From Bacteroides caccae (GTDB lineage: Bacteria; Bacteroidota; Bacteroidia; Bacteroidales; Bacteroidaceae), in contig NZ_CP022412.2 of the NCBI RefSeq assembly GCF_002222615.2, positions 1,178,001 to 1,242,000 of the forward strand: 64,000 nucleotides of DNA, in the 5' to 3' direction. The notes below the pieces were generated by a model that had not been told where the DNA came from, did not search any database, and saw only the letters and a program-made list of their open reading frames with translations. Of the stretch, positions 38,896 through 47,335 are shown in pieces. Made by a program: the position numbers and the translations under genes. The first letter of the stretch is position 1. The number at the start of each line of letters is the position of its first letter.

Positions 38896-39981
38896 TTAGT
38901 TTTCTTTTCTCATGTGGACATAATATATATTATTCTTTTCTTCTATGGTAACAGGTGCCGTTATGGCAATAGTTGACAATACTTTCTGTAACCCTTCATT
39001 CAAATCAAGTTTCCCGTGCATCGGCATTGTTTCTATACCTGTATCATAAATAATTTCTTTTCCGTAATAGCGGTGTAACTGCTCTAATACTATACTTAGT
39101 GCCTGATTATTCAATGTCAGAATGCCGTCAATCCAGCTGATATAATCGAGCGCATTGACTTTTTTCTTGTCAGTATATGTTCCTTCATTCAGAGCAATCA
39201 GCTCATTAGGCATCAGCGTATAATTCTGTTCCTTTTTGTCTTTTACCTCCACCTTTCCCCGTACTAATACGACTTCGGCTTTAGTATCTTCTTTATAAGC
39301 TTTTACGTTGAAGGCAGTACCCAGCACATTTACAGTAAAGAGTGATGTCTTTACTATAAAGGGGATGTTACTTTCCTTATGAGTCACATCTATGAATATT
39401 TCTCCTTCGACGAATATTTCCCGATATTCCTTTTTGAACTTTTGGGGATAAACAACCTTCGTTCCGGAATTAATATCCAGTTGAGAGCCATCAGACAATT
39501 GTAATTTGATATGTTTCCCCATTGGTACAATAATCTGGTTCATGGGATGTTCTTCTTCTCCTTCCCCGGTACTCTGTCGGGGCGCGATTTTCTTCTCGTC
39601 GATTAATAAAGAACCGTCTTGTGCATAAGCCACGGTAGCTTTTTCATCTACTTTTATCTTCGTTCCGGTAGCCGTAATCAGCTCAATATGTTTCTCCGGA
39701 GTATTTGCAGCAGATACAAACTTTTGAACATCTGCCGAATGAATCGTATCATAAGCTTGATTATTCAGCCAGAATACAAACAGGAGAGAAGCAGCAGCAA
39801 CAGCTGTCACCGGTATAAGCCAGCGATAGACGGGAATATGCTTCTTCTTGTCTATTTGCTCACTGATTTTGCTCCATACCTCGTCTTCTGCTTCTTGGGA
39901 AGCGGAACTTTCTCTCTTTCGAAGGTAGTGGAACAACCGTTCGCTCATTTGTTCAATATTTCCTTTTTCTTCTTTCATCAT
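38896..39981 (-). CDS. FecR-type anti-sigma factor
   Basis: 361 residues. Cytoplasmic anti-sigma part (1-60), one membrane helix (about YRWLIPVTAVAAASLLFVFW, 63-82), periplasmic FecR domain (IIVPMGKHIKLQLSDGSQLD onward) and a C-terminal DUF4974 domain (LNNQALSIVLEQLHRYYGKE) that meets the SusC STN domain. It holds the ECF sigma factor until SusC reports substrate. Two adjacent ATG codons (39981, 39978). Upstream lies the bipartite element shared with the M60 gene. Confidence 0.93.
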   Translation of the reverse strand: MMKEEKGNIEQMSERLFHYLRKRESSASQEAEDEVWSKISEQIDKKKHIPVYRWLIPVTAVAAASLLFVFWLNNQAYDTIHSADVQKFVSAANTPEKHIELITATGTKIKVDEKATVAYAQDGSLLIDEKKIAPRQSTGEGEEEHPMNQIIVPMGKHIKLQLSDGSQLDINSGTKVVYPQKFKKEYREIFVEGEIFIDVTHKESNIPFIVKTSLFTVNVLGTAFNVKAYKEDTKAEVVLVRGKVEVKDKKEQNYTLMPNELIALNEGTYTDKKKVNALDYISWIDGILTLNNQALSIVLEQLHRYYGKEIIYDTGIETMPMHGKLDLNEGLQKVLSTIAITAPVTIEEKNNIYYVHMRKEN

Positions 39982-39998
39982 TCGACTGTTCTGTTATT

Positions 39999-40031
39999 AT
40001 AATGGGAAAAACGAATTTACTCCTCACTTTT
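39999..40031 (-). promoter_or_regulatory. Shared bipartite element, copy A (upstream of fecR)
   Basis: Minus strand AAAAGTGAGGAGTAAA (40031-40016), nnCG, 5 bases, CCCATTAT (40006-39999). The same arrangement with 6 bases instead of 5 is found upstream of the M60 gene. Possible promoter or operator for the PUL sigma factor. Confidence 0.5.
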
Positions 40032-40042
40032 ATGGAAAAAAA

Positions 40043-40597
40043 TTATTTATTTTCAAATAAACGTCGTAATTTGACAATAGCTCTCCCTATCAGGTTCATG
40101 GATGAGTGCACTGTAATACCTAATATTTCGGCAACTTCCTCCCATGTAAGTTCTTTGATATAGTACAAATAAACGGCATGACGCTGATTGGCGGATAATT
40201 TCCGGTAGGCCTCCTTTAGCAATTTGCTTCTTTCCAGATAAGTATCGTCGTGTGCAAAGAGTCCTTCCAGTTCATCATCTGTCAATGGAATCTCAAACTC
40301 TGCATTTTCTAACTGGTACGTCTCTTTCATCGAGGACATCTTATATACGAGATTGTTTCTAAGGGCTGTATATAAGTAAGATTTGACATGGTCTATGGGG
40401 CGGAATTTAGAGTTGTTGAATACGTTGACAAAGAGATCCTGAATACAATCTTTTATTAATTCTTCGTTTGTGGAGATTGTATGTCCATAATTCAACAGGT
40501 GCGGAAAGTAACGCCGGTACATTATTTCTAAAGCCAGCTTGTCTCCTTTGATTAGCAGAACCCATAATTCCGCATCCTCTTTAGTTTGATAATGCAT
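40043..40597 (-). CDS. ECF sigma factor of the PUL
   Basis: 184 residues from the ATG at 40597, which has AAGGAGAG at proper distance; the upstream ATG at 40684 would overlap the transcription start predicted from the -7 box at 40689-40696 and the one at 40612 lies on the ribosome site. Region 2 (ALEIMYRRYFPHLLNYGHT) and region 4 (LTWEEVAEILGITVHSSMNL) are clear. Pairs with FecR 61 bases downstream; would activate susC and possibly the M60 transcript. Confidence 0.92.
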   Translation of the reverse strand: MHYQTKEDAELWVLLIKGDKLALEIMYRRYFPHLLNYGHTISTNEELIKDCIQDLFVNVFNNSKFRPIDHVKSYLYTALRNNLVYKMSSMKETYQLENAEFEIPLTDDELEGLFAHDDTYLERSKLLKEAYRKLSANQRHAVYLYYIKELTWEEVAEILGITVHSSMNLIGRAIVKLRRLFENK

Positions 40598-40688
40598 TTT
40601 ACTCTCCTTCATACACGTGTACTCTGTGTACTTTGTTATAATTGTACTAGAATGATTAACAACTGTTGTATTTTGTAGCAACATGTGG

Positions 40689-40696
40689 CAAAAGTA
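40689..40696 (-). promoter_or_regulatory. -7 promoter box for the PUL sigma gene
   Basis: Minus-strand TACTTTTG, full match; indicates housekeeping expression of the sigma factor. Confidence 0.6.
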
Positions 40697-40783
40697 TAAA
40701 AAATAAATTAAATTATATCGGAGAGCTAATGATGATTTCTGTTTACTATAAAAAGAAGACTAGTTTGAACGGATATTTATGTG

Positions 40784-40855
40784 ATATGGATACTGCAAGA
40801 AAACATGGCCGGACTTTCTCCGTCTTGTGTGATTTGCAGTATCCATATTCTTTTT
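40784..40855 (+). terminator. Orphan plus-strand hairpin with T-run
   Basis: Perfect 15-bp arms (40784-40798 and 40834-40848) enclosing an inner CGGA/TCCG hairpin, then TCTTTTTG on the plus strand. Both flanking genes are on the minus strand, where no T-run follows, so it is not an ordinary terminator for them. Confidence 0.5.
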
Positions 40856-40885
40856 GTAATATAAGTAACTATTATAGTAATGATC

Positions 40886-41785
40886 TTATTTGAAAACCGT
40901 CTTTACCGGACGTCCAATCCAAGATTGAGGCTGCTTCAGCCCTAGTATATAGGCAATCATTGCCGCAGTGTCATATTGCATCATACTTTCTTTGATTTCC
41001 ATGCCTTTGCGGACATTCTTGCCGGAAATAATAAATGGAATCTCCATTTCCCTCAGTGTCTTGCCGCCATGCCCGGTTTTGATACCACCGTGGTCGGCCG
41101 TCATAATAATAATGGTGTCATCCCATATACCGGCTTTTTTAATAGCTTGCAGGATACGTTCCACATATCCATCCAGTTCTTTCAACATCTGATAGTAGGC
41201 CGGAGTGTCATGCCCTTTGGTATGTCCGGTGTGGTCGGGTTCTTCGAAGCAGATAGCTAGCAGTTCCGGTTTCTTTTCAATAATATACTTCTCGGCTGCT
41301 TCGCATAAGGCAGTGGGAGCTTTGGCGTATCCCGGAGTCTGATATTGGTAACTCATGGCTAACGTATCTACCAGGTATTTGATTCCGGGCCATTCATACA
41401 AACAACCGATTTCGGCTTTAGGACGCTGTTCGCGCAAGACAGAAAAAATGGTAGGAGCGATCCCCCGTTCGTTGACCTCACGTGAAGGGATCTCCGGAGT
41501 TTTCGAGCCCCAGGTGGTGTATCCGTGTAACTCTGTTCCCACTCCCATAAACATGGAAGCCCAGTTGATAGCACTCGAAGAAGGGAGTACGCTCCGGCTA
41601 TGAAGTGTGTAACATCCGTTGGTCATCAGACTTTTGATAGCCGGGATATCCGCTTTAGAGACACTGTAAGCCCCCCAACCGTCCATACCGATTAAGATGA
41701 CGTGCTTGGCTTTTTGTTTTGCAGCGTTTACGTTGACTGTCATTCCTGCCATTAACAGGCACACGAATAGTAAGACTTTTCTCAT
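40886..41785 (-). CDS. Secreted alkaline-phosphatase-superfamily enzyme (NPP-like)
   Basis: 299 residues with a signal peptide (1-21, ending NVNA). The type I phosphodiesterase/nucleotide-pyrophosphatase pattern is complete: LIGMDGWGAYS (first metal Asp), PSSSAINWASMFMG (probable nucleophile Ser), EEPDHTGHTKGHD, TADHGG and GHGGKT (metal Asp/His). It probably hydrolyses a phosphodiester or phosphonate-type group in the periplasm. Follows the M60 gene by 72 bases on the same strand, so likely co-transcribed; a phosphate- or phospho-glycan-processing role in the PUL is inference. Confidence 0.85.
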   Translation of the reverse strand: MRKVLLFVCLLMAGMTVNVNAAKQKAKHVILIGMDGWGAYSVSKADIPAIKSLMTNGCYTLHSRSVLPSSSAINWASMFMGVGTELHGYTTWGSKTPEIPSREVNERGIAPTIFSVLREQRPKAEIGCLYEWPGIKYLVDTLAMSYQYQTPGYAKAPTALCEAAEKYIIEKKPELLAICFEEPDHTGHTKGHDTPAYYQMLKELDGYVERILQAIKKAGIWDDTIIIMTADHGGIKTGHGGKTLREMEIPFIISGKNVRKGMEIKESMMQYDTAAMIAYILGLKQPQSWIGRPVKTVFK

Positions 41786-41822
41786 GGTGTTTTTTTTAGA
41801 TTGTTATTGATTATAAATATAT

Positions 41823-41842
41823 ACTGTTGATTAATAGGGCCA
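41823..41842 (+). repeat. Inverted-repeat partner, downstream side of M60 gene
   Basis: ACTGTTGATTAATAGGGCCA; matches the reverse complement of 44476-44496 with one mismatch and one missing base. Confidence 0.6.
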
Positions 41843-41857
41843 TACTAATCATTGATT

Positions 41858-44431
41858 TTATTTACGAGTCATTTCGATTCGTACACCGTCCGCTTGTACA
41901 GCGTATAATTTGACACGATCCGGTGAAATAGTATTGGGAATTTCAAACTGGAAAGAAGTACCGAAATATTTCAGGTTATCATTCTCTTTTATTTCAAAAG
42001 CTACTGCCTGTTCTCCGTTTTGAACATTCACCTGATGTCCGGATATAGTATAAGTAATTTGCTTGGTGATTTTCATGTCCTCTGCAAATTGAGTGAAGTA
42101 ACCGACATCCGGTGGAGTCGTATCGAGTCCGGGGTCACCTTTCTTTCTGTCTTCCAGATAGTAGAAAGCGTGTTTGGGAGCCGGAAACTGCTTCATAAAT
42201 TCTTTCGTTTCCTTAATCATGGCGTCCGTGACAATGTAATTGTACGTACCGTATTGGTTGACCTTCATAGAGATCGGGACAAAGAACCCCCACCTTTCAA
42301 AGAAATCTGTCAGGTTCTCGTTAGCAGCCCGGCAAGCCATTCTGGCATACATCATTTGATTTTCTCCCGGGTCTTGGGTTGATACACGGTTTTCGCGCAT
42401 CAATTTGAAAAGAGTAGGGAAGAATTGGGGATTATATCCGCAGCGATGATAGTAATTCCATAATTGCCAGTTCATGCGTGCATGCATTTCCGGGTCCTCT
42501 CCCTGATAGTCGGTTCCAAAGTCGCACCAGGCTTTATTTTCTACACATCTTCTGAATACCAATGTGGCTTTCTTGACGTTAGCCGCATATTCCGGTACAG
42601 CCAGTTCTGTCCCTCGGGAGCAGTTCTGACCGAACTTATAAATCGTGTAATTGGAGAATAAATTGTTGGAGGACTCTGTTGTGCTGGCCCAGTTAATGGC
42701 ACCTTGGTGTACATGACCGATCTCGTGTGCCGGTCCCCAGGAATTTCTGGAGGCCATAAGATAAGATTTGCGCAGGATATCCCCCAGAACGGTATATACA
42801 AATCCTATCCTGCCTTCCGAAGCCCACATATATCCGCCTTCGGGAGATATGGCAAAAATATGATTATTCATTTGTTTGGGGTATACGTCTTCAATACCCA
42901 TCAATTCTTGTTGCCATTGGATCATATTGTCCCAAAGTTCGATAGACGACAGGATATCATACGGCACTGCTGCTTTCAGTTGCTTATGATGAAAATAGAG
43001 GATGATGGCGTTGCCGATGACACAGAAATATTTATAGTCGGCTTTGTCTATTAACTCCTTGTATTTCTCATTGGTCTGATGCTCTTTTAAGGAAAAGAAT
43101 CCGCATACTTTGCCTCCGCCTAACGGGATATGGATTTTAATCGGTTGTGCATCGGGGTTTTGTATGTTCGTATTGTACATTACAAACAACATACCTGTTT
43201 GCTTGGCTGTCAGTTTGTTGACTCCTTCCTTCAGGGGATAGATATCACCGTTGACAGAAGTTTGTGCATAACCTTTGCTTGTTTCTTCCCCGATATTCTG
43301 GATTGAAATACTTTGCCCGTGAGTGTCTCCTACCAGTACGACTACCTCATCTCCTTCGTTCACATAGATTCCTGTAGGATTGTCGAGATCTCCGTATTTC
43401 CTCGTCATCAGCTTATCCGCCCATTCGTCGGCGGAGCTGTAAGGACAATATTCCCGTATCCGGAATTCCTTTTCCCATTTATTATAACTATCGTCTTTTA
43501 AAGCCGATGCCGTTTGTATGAAGAATTCGGGTAATGCTTCTATCTGCTCTTGCGTGACATCAGGTTTTATTTCGGAACAGGTAATATCTGTAAAGACAGT
43601 CAGCAACTGTTCTTCGAGAGTGTTTTTCTTGTTCTTTTTGAAGAACTGCATTTCATCACAACTGACATGTCCGTTTTTCCCGCTATGAACCTCAAACTTT
43701 ACTTTGGTGGCTTTTACCGGAGTTTTGAGTGAGGCAATGGAGGGAGAGTTGCGCATATTGAAGTCATAGCTTCCCTGATGCACGTATTCCGTGTTTTCTT
43801 TCGTCTGCGTATATACGTTAAATTTCCCGAATGTGCCGTTTCCTGAATTAGTGTGATAGATGAAATAATCAATATCCGTATTACCCTCGAAATAGTATTC
43901 CAGGATAACCGGGAAATCGGCCGATTGTCCCCATTTACTGTGGTAAGGTACTCCGCCGTCGGCAATAAATTTATCATCAAAGGAATGCTCGATGCTCCGG
44001 TCCGGGTCCGTTTCCTCTTCGCTCGCCTTACCGGCATAGGGTTTTACCTGTATATCTTCTTCAATTACAATGTCACTGGCGGAATATTGGGTGACTGTAA
44101 TGGTATAATGTTTAGTTGCAGAGGATACTTTAACGTTGGCGGTACGTCTGTTCGAACCGATATTGGCGTCTACTGATATTTTCAGACTGTTTTTGAATTG
44201 TGTGGCCCTGAGCCATTTATCAGTAACCTTCGCTTCCCAATTATCTACGTTTAAGTTTGTGGTGATAGAGATGCTGACGTTTGCTGCATCTTTACTGAAG
44301 TTCTGTATCAGATCCTCTGTCGCGATTTCAAAGATTTCCGTTATACTTTCTTCCGCGTTATCTTTACATCCGTATAGACACAACGATATAAAGAGGCAGA
44401 TGAGGCTTAAACAATATCCGGAGTTTTTCAT
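41858..44431 (-). CDS. M60-family (enhancin/mucinase-like) peptidase lipoprotein
   Basis: 857 residues from ATG 44431; a TTG 60 bases further up is in frame but gives no signal peptide. Lipobox LYGC places it on the membrane, probably at the surface. An N-terminal BACON-like beta domain (about 25-115, ending KHYTITVTQYSAS) precedes a discoidin-like carbohydrate-binding region and the M60 catalytic domain with zinc motif AHEIGHVHQG (about residue 566). M60 peptidases cut mucin-type O-glycoproteins. Upstream lies the bipartite element shared with fecR, and imperfect inverted repeats flank the gene. Confidence 0.88.
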   Translation of the reverse strand: MKNSGYCLSLICLFISLCLYGCKDNAEESITEIFEIATEDLIQNFSKDAANVSISITTNLNVDNWEAKVTDKWLRATQFKNSLKISVDANIGSNRRTANVKVSSATKHYTITVTQYSASDIVIEEDIQVKPYAGKASEEETDPDRSIEHSFDDKFIADGGVPYHSKWGQSADFPVILEYYFEGNTDIDYFIYHTNSGNGTFGKFNVYTQTKENTEYVHQGSYDFNMRNSPSIASLKTPVKATKVKFEVHSGKNGHVSCDEMQFFKKNKKNTLEEQLLTVFTDITCSEIKPDVTQEQIEALPEFFIQTASALKDDSYNKWEKEFRIREYCPYSSADEWADKLMTRKYGDLDNPTGIYVNEGDEVVVLVGDTHGQSISIQNIGEETSKGYAQTSVNGDIYPLKEGVNKLTAKQTGMLFVMYNTNIQNPDAQPIKIHIPLGGGKVCGFFSLKEHQTNEKYKELIDKADYKYFCVIGNAIILYFHHKQLKAAVPYDILSSIELWDNMIQWQQELMGIEDVYPKQMNNHIFAISPEGGYMWASEGRIGFVYTVLGDILRKSYLMASRNSWGPAHEIGHVHQGAINWASTTESSNNLFSNYTIYKFGQNCSRGTELAVPEYAANVKKATLVFRRCVENKAWCDFGTDYQGEDPEMHARMNWQLWNYYHRCGYNPQFFPTLFKLMRENRVSTQDPGENQMMYARMACRAANENLTDFFERWGFFVPISMKVNQYGTYNYIVTDAMIKETKEFMKQFPAPKHAFYYLEDRKKGDPGLDTTPPDVGYFTQFAEDMKITKQITYTISGHQVNVQNGEQAVAFEIKENDNLKYFGTSFQFEIPNTISPDRVKLYAVQADGVRIEMTRK

Positions 44432-44475
44432 GGTAATGTTCTTTGGATTAAAATTAATATTACTGCTTATATTGT

Positions 44476-44496
44476 TGGCCCTATTTATCAAGCAGT
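44476..44496 (-). repeat. Inverted-repeat partner, upstream side of M60 gene
   Basis: Minus strand ACTGCTTGATAAATAGGG followed by CCA; 19 of 21 positions agree with 41823-41842 in opposite orientation. Confidence 0.6.
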
Positions 44497-44505
44497 GACA
44501 TTACC

Positions 44506-44539
44506 ATAATGGGAGAAGTCGGTTTTACTCCTCACTTTT
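44506..44539 (-). promoter_or_regulatory. Shared bipartite element, copy B (upstream of M60 gene)
   Basis: Minus strand AAAAGTGAGGAGTAAA (44539-44524), nnCG, 6 bases, CCCATTAT (44513-44506) followed by GGTAA. Copy A precedes fecR. Leader to the M60 start is about 70 bases. Confidence 0.5.
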
Positions 44540-44550
44540 TTAAAGAAATT

Positions 44551-44601
44551 TTTCGCAGGCAACCTGATTAACCTCTCGAGAAGGACAGGTTGCCTGCGAA
44601 A
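44551..44601 (-). terminator. Terminator after the GH36 gene
   Basis: Perfect 16-bp arms (44551-44566, 44586-44601); on the minus strand followed by AATTTCTTT. Separates GH36 from the M60 transcript. Confidence 0.65.
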
Positions 44602-44615
44602 TGGGAAGTTGTCTC

Positions 44616-46805
44616 TTATTCCGCAGTCAGCTCAATCACACGGCTGAAAGCCTGATTGGTTGTGAAGGCGTTGATACCTATTTTCATCAGATAGTCGCCG
44701 GAATAAGTTTTCTCGTTAGCGCCCAGATTCGACTTCTTATTCGGCATCAGGTTGATTTCTTTCACCTTATACCTCTTACTCGGATCCAATCCCTGAAGTT
44801 TCACCGGAAGCAGTTTCTCAGCATAGCGCGGATGAATGTCATAAGTATAAAGCACAGCTTTGTTCTTATCCGGTGCGGTGTACATCACGGACATGTGGTT
44901 GCCGTCATAAGGAGAGACCAGTCTGTATTGGTCGCCGTCCAGAATCACTTTCTTCAGACGTGTCCAGTTGGCAACTGCATTCTGGCAGTAAGTCAGTTCG
45001 TCCGCATTCAACTCTTTCAGTCCGAGGTCGAAGCCCAGTTTGCACATACTGGCTACATCGGTACGGAATTTCACGCTTGTCTTCTTGTTCCAGCTAGTCA
45101 CGTGTGCAGACATCGCTTTGGAAGGGAAGATTTGTGAGAATCCCCATTGGATAAACAGACGTTCTATCGGGTCGGTATTGTCACTGCACCAGAATTCTGT
45201 GAAATATTTCAGGGCCTCGTAGTCGCAACGTGCGCCGCCACCGGAGCAGAGCATCATCGGTGTATTGGGATATTTCTCTTTCACACGTTTGAGTACATTG
45301 TATATGCCGCGTACATGGTCGATATAAAGTTGTCCCTGTTTGTTTTTCAGGTAGGGAGAATAGACGTTGGTGATCGGTGAGTTGCAGTCCCACTTGAAAT
45401 AGGCAACTTCCGGATTCTCAGTCAGGATGTTGTCGACTACGCCGAACACAAAGTCCTGCACTTTCGGGTTGCTGAGGTCGAGAACCAGTTGGTTACGATA
45501 GTAATAAGTCTTGCGGTTCGGCAGGGTGATAGCCCAGTCGGGGTGCTTTTCAAAGAGTTCGCTTTTCGGGTTGACCATTTCCGGCTCAATCCAGATGCCG
45601 AACTTCACTCCGGCTTCTTTAGCGGATTTCACAAGAGCAGGGATACCGCCGGGCAGTTTGGATTTCATTGCTTCCCAATCGCCTAGTCCGGCATTGTCGC
45701 TGTTGCGCGGATGCTTGTTGCCAAACCAGCCGTCATCGAGCAGGAACATATCTACCCCAAGATGTTTGGCCTCTTTCATTAGTTCGGAAAGGAGTTGTTC
45801 GTCGAATTTGAAGTAAGTGTTTTCCCAGTTGTTCAGTAGGGAGAGGCGGTCACCTTGTCCGTCTTTCAGCTGATAGTTGCGAGCCCAGGCGTGAAGGTTA
45901 CGGCTGGCCTCGCCCGTTCCGTTATTGCTGAAAGTGAACATAAATTCGGGAGTCGTGAATACTTCGTTCGCTTTCAATTCATAATCAGATGCATAAGGGT
46001 TGATGGCAGGGATTACGCGCAGGTTACCAACGTTGTCTACTTCGAATGTAAACTGGAAGTTACCGGTCCAGCCGATCGTACCCAGCATCACGCGGCCTTG
46101 TGTTTCCTGTGCCGATTGTCCGAATCCCAGTTCGAAGAACGGATGTGTATGCATGGCGGCACGGCTGCCCAACTTGGTGTCGATTACTTTCTTTCCGAAC
46201 TGTAACTGCTGGCTGCTCATTTGAGCTTCTTTGGCCCAGTCGCCGCTGAACTCGGTTAGGAAATACTTGGAGTCGGAGAAATAAAGCATTGTGGAAGCAT
46301 AGCGCCACAGGGTGACGGGTTTCTTCTCGTTGTGCTTGATTTCGCTCCATGTCTTGATGACGTTTTCTTTCGGATAAGCGATGTAGTGCAGAGTTACCTC
46401 TACCGGATATTGGTCGTCTTTGAGGTTGATAATTGTCTCTGTTCCCCCTGTCACGGCCTTCTGCTCGGAAGATACATAGCGGAGAATCGTACTTGGATTT
46501 CCGTCGCTGTGAGTGATAGCCACAGCCGGTTCGAAATAGTCTTCGGCACCGGAACCCGGATAGACTTCCCAGCCGCGTGTAGAAACACTGCCGTCACTGC
46601 CACCTTTTACATAAGGCGAAAAGTGCTTGATATCTTGCTCATTTAGTAGTTTGTCACCCAGATAAGCCTGATAAAGTCGGCCGTTAGGGGCTACTTGAAG
46701 GATTAGGTCTGTGTTGTCCGTTGAGATTTGGATAACACTCTTTTCCTGGGCTTTCACTTGTGCCAAGGTAAACAAAGCCATTAGTAGTAGAAATAGTTTC
46801 TTCAT
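44616..46805 (-). CDS. GH36 alpha-galactosidase, secreted
   Basis: 729 residues with signal peptide (1-19). N-terminal beta-sandwich, then a (beta/alpha)8 barrel with MFLLDDGWFGNKHPR, GIWIEPEMVNPKSEL, the nucleophile region FKWDCNSPI, and CSGGGARCDYEALKYF followed by FWCSDNTDPIERLF holding the acid/base Asp. These are the GH36 clan-D motifs. It removes terminal alpha-linked galactose (or alpha-GalNAc) from oligosaccharides, including host blood-group-B-type or dietary galactosides. Has its own -7 box at 46861 and terminator, so may be regulated apart from the PUL. Confidence 0.93.
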   Translation of the reverse strand: MKKLFLLLMALFTLAQVKAQEKSVIQISTDNTDLILQVAPNGRLYQAYLGDKLLNEQDIKHFSPYVKGGSDGSVSTRGWEVYPGSGAEDYFEPAVAITHSDGNPSTILRYVSSEQKAVTGGTETIINLKDDQYPVEVTLHYIAYPKENVIKTWSEIKHNEKKPVTLWRYASTMLYFSDSKYFLTEFSGDWAKEAQMSSQQLQFGKKVIDTKLGSRAAMHTHPFFELGFGQSAQETQGRVMLGTIGWTGNFQFTFEVDNVGNLRVIPAINPYASDYELKANEVFTTPEFMFTFSNNGTGEASRNLHAWARNYQLKDGQGDRLSLLNNWENTYFKFDEQLLSELMKEAKHLGVDMFLLDDGWFGNKHPRNSDNAGLGDWEAMKSKLPGGIPALVKSAKEAGVKFGIWIEPEMVNPKSELFEKHPDWAITLPNRKTYYYRNQLVLDLSNPKVQDFVFGVVDNILTENPEVAYFKWDCNSPITNVYSPYLKNKQGQLYIDHVRGIYNVLKRVKEKYPNTPMMLCSGGGARCDYEALKYFTEFWCSDNTDPIERLFIQWGFSQIFPSKAMSAHVTSWNKKTSVKFRTDVASMCKLGFDLGLKELNADELTYCQNAVANWTRLKKVILDGDQYRLVSPYDGNHMSVMYTAPDKNKAVLYTYDIHPRYAEKLLPVKLQGLDPSKRYKVKEINLMPNKKSNLGANEKTYSGDYLMKIGINAFTTNQAFSRVIELTAE

Positions 46806-46860
46806 GTTGTTTTGAATAATAATTATTGGGTATTAGTTAGCTTACAGGCATAAAAACGCT

Positions 46861-46868
46861 CAAAGATA
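46861..46868 (-). promoter_or_regulatory. -7 promoter box for GH36
   Basis: Minus-strand TATCTTTG, 55 bases upstream of the GH36 ATG. Confidence 0.6.
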
Positions 46869-46991
46869 ATGATAATTTATGATGTACGGGCCAGATTTTG
46901 ATGCTGATGCTAAATTCTACGGTAAATAAGTCACCGTTAAACATAGCTTATACACCCGCTATACATCTGTTATCCGGTAGGTATTGTTCTG

Positions 46992-47119
46992 TCGGAATAC
47001 CGCTTTAGTTAATTTGCCACGGCCGTGGAGAGTTCTTTCCACAAGCGTGACGAGATATTACCACGGGTGTGACGAATACTCTCCACAGCCGTGGCAGACT
47101 AACTAAAGCGGTGCTCCAA
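46992..47119. repeat. Long imperfect inverted repeat with CCACGGC-type cores
   Basis: Arms 46992-47033 and 47078-47119 pair at 36 of 42 positions around a 44-base loop; arms include ACCGCTTTAGTTA and GCCACGGCCGTGGAGAGT. The loop carries further related units (AAGCGTGACGAG, CACGGGTGTGACGAA). Looks like a REP-type or repeat-derived element rather than a terminator. Confidence 0.65.
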
Positions 47120-47155
47120 CCTAACTATACCGGTATTCCAATCGAACTATACCGG
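47116..47155 (+). repeat. Tandem 18-base direct repeats
   Basis: CCAACCTAACTATACCGG (47116-47133) and CCAATCGAACTATACCGG (47138-47155), 16 of 18 identical, beside the long palindrome. Confidence 0.6.
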
Positions 47156-47335
47156 CTTCTCTTCCCATAAAGTCCCACTTAACAAACCCTCCGACAAGCT
47201 GCTTGCCGGAAAGAGGGGAATGACATGGCAATTAAAGTGAGTACATCTACTGTTCAAAAAATAATCTTACTTACTTGCTTTTTTCGTTTGATTTTCATAC
47301 TTTTAGCCTCCGTAAACCCTTTAAAAATTAATCCT

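Larger units (their letters stand above)
46869..47335. other. Gene-free region with long palindrome and repeats
   Basis: About 470 bases between the GH36 promoter and the pyrophosphatase start. Contents: the long inverted repeat at 46992-47119, two direct repeats at 47116-47155, and a weak -7-like TACTTTTA at 47298-47305. No coding sequence is supported; the frame of the pyrophosphatase stays open to 47225 but adds an implausible leader. Confidence 0.6.

Noticed and set aside
40666..40893. 75-codon plus-strand frame between PUL sigma gene and phosphatase gene
   Set aside because: Contains the terminator-like palindrome, lacks a ribosome site and any protein-like pattern; an RNA is more likely than a protein.
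31846..46805. Minus-strand genes read as plus-strand frames of 60-170 codons throughout the PUL
   Set aside because: They lie fully opposite well-supported genes, show no family motifs and reflect codon bias of the true strand.
47225..47335. N-terminal extension of the membrane pyrophosphatase
   Set aside because: Adds 37 residues not seen in the family and overlaps a likely promoter region; ATG 47336 gives the normal first helix.
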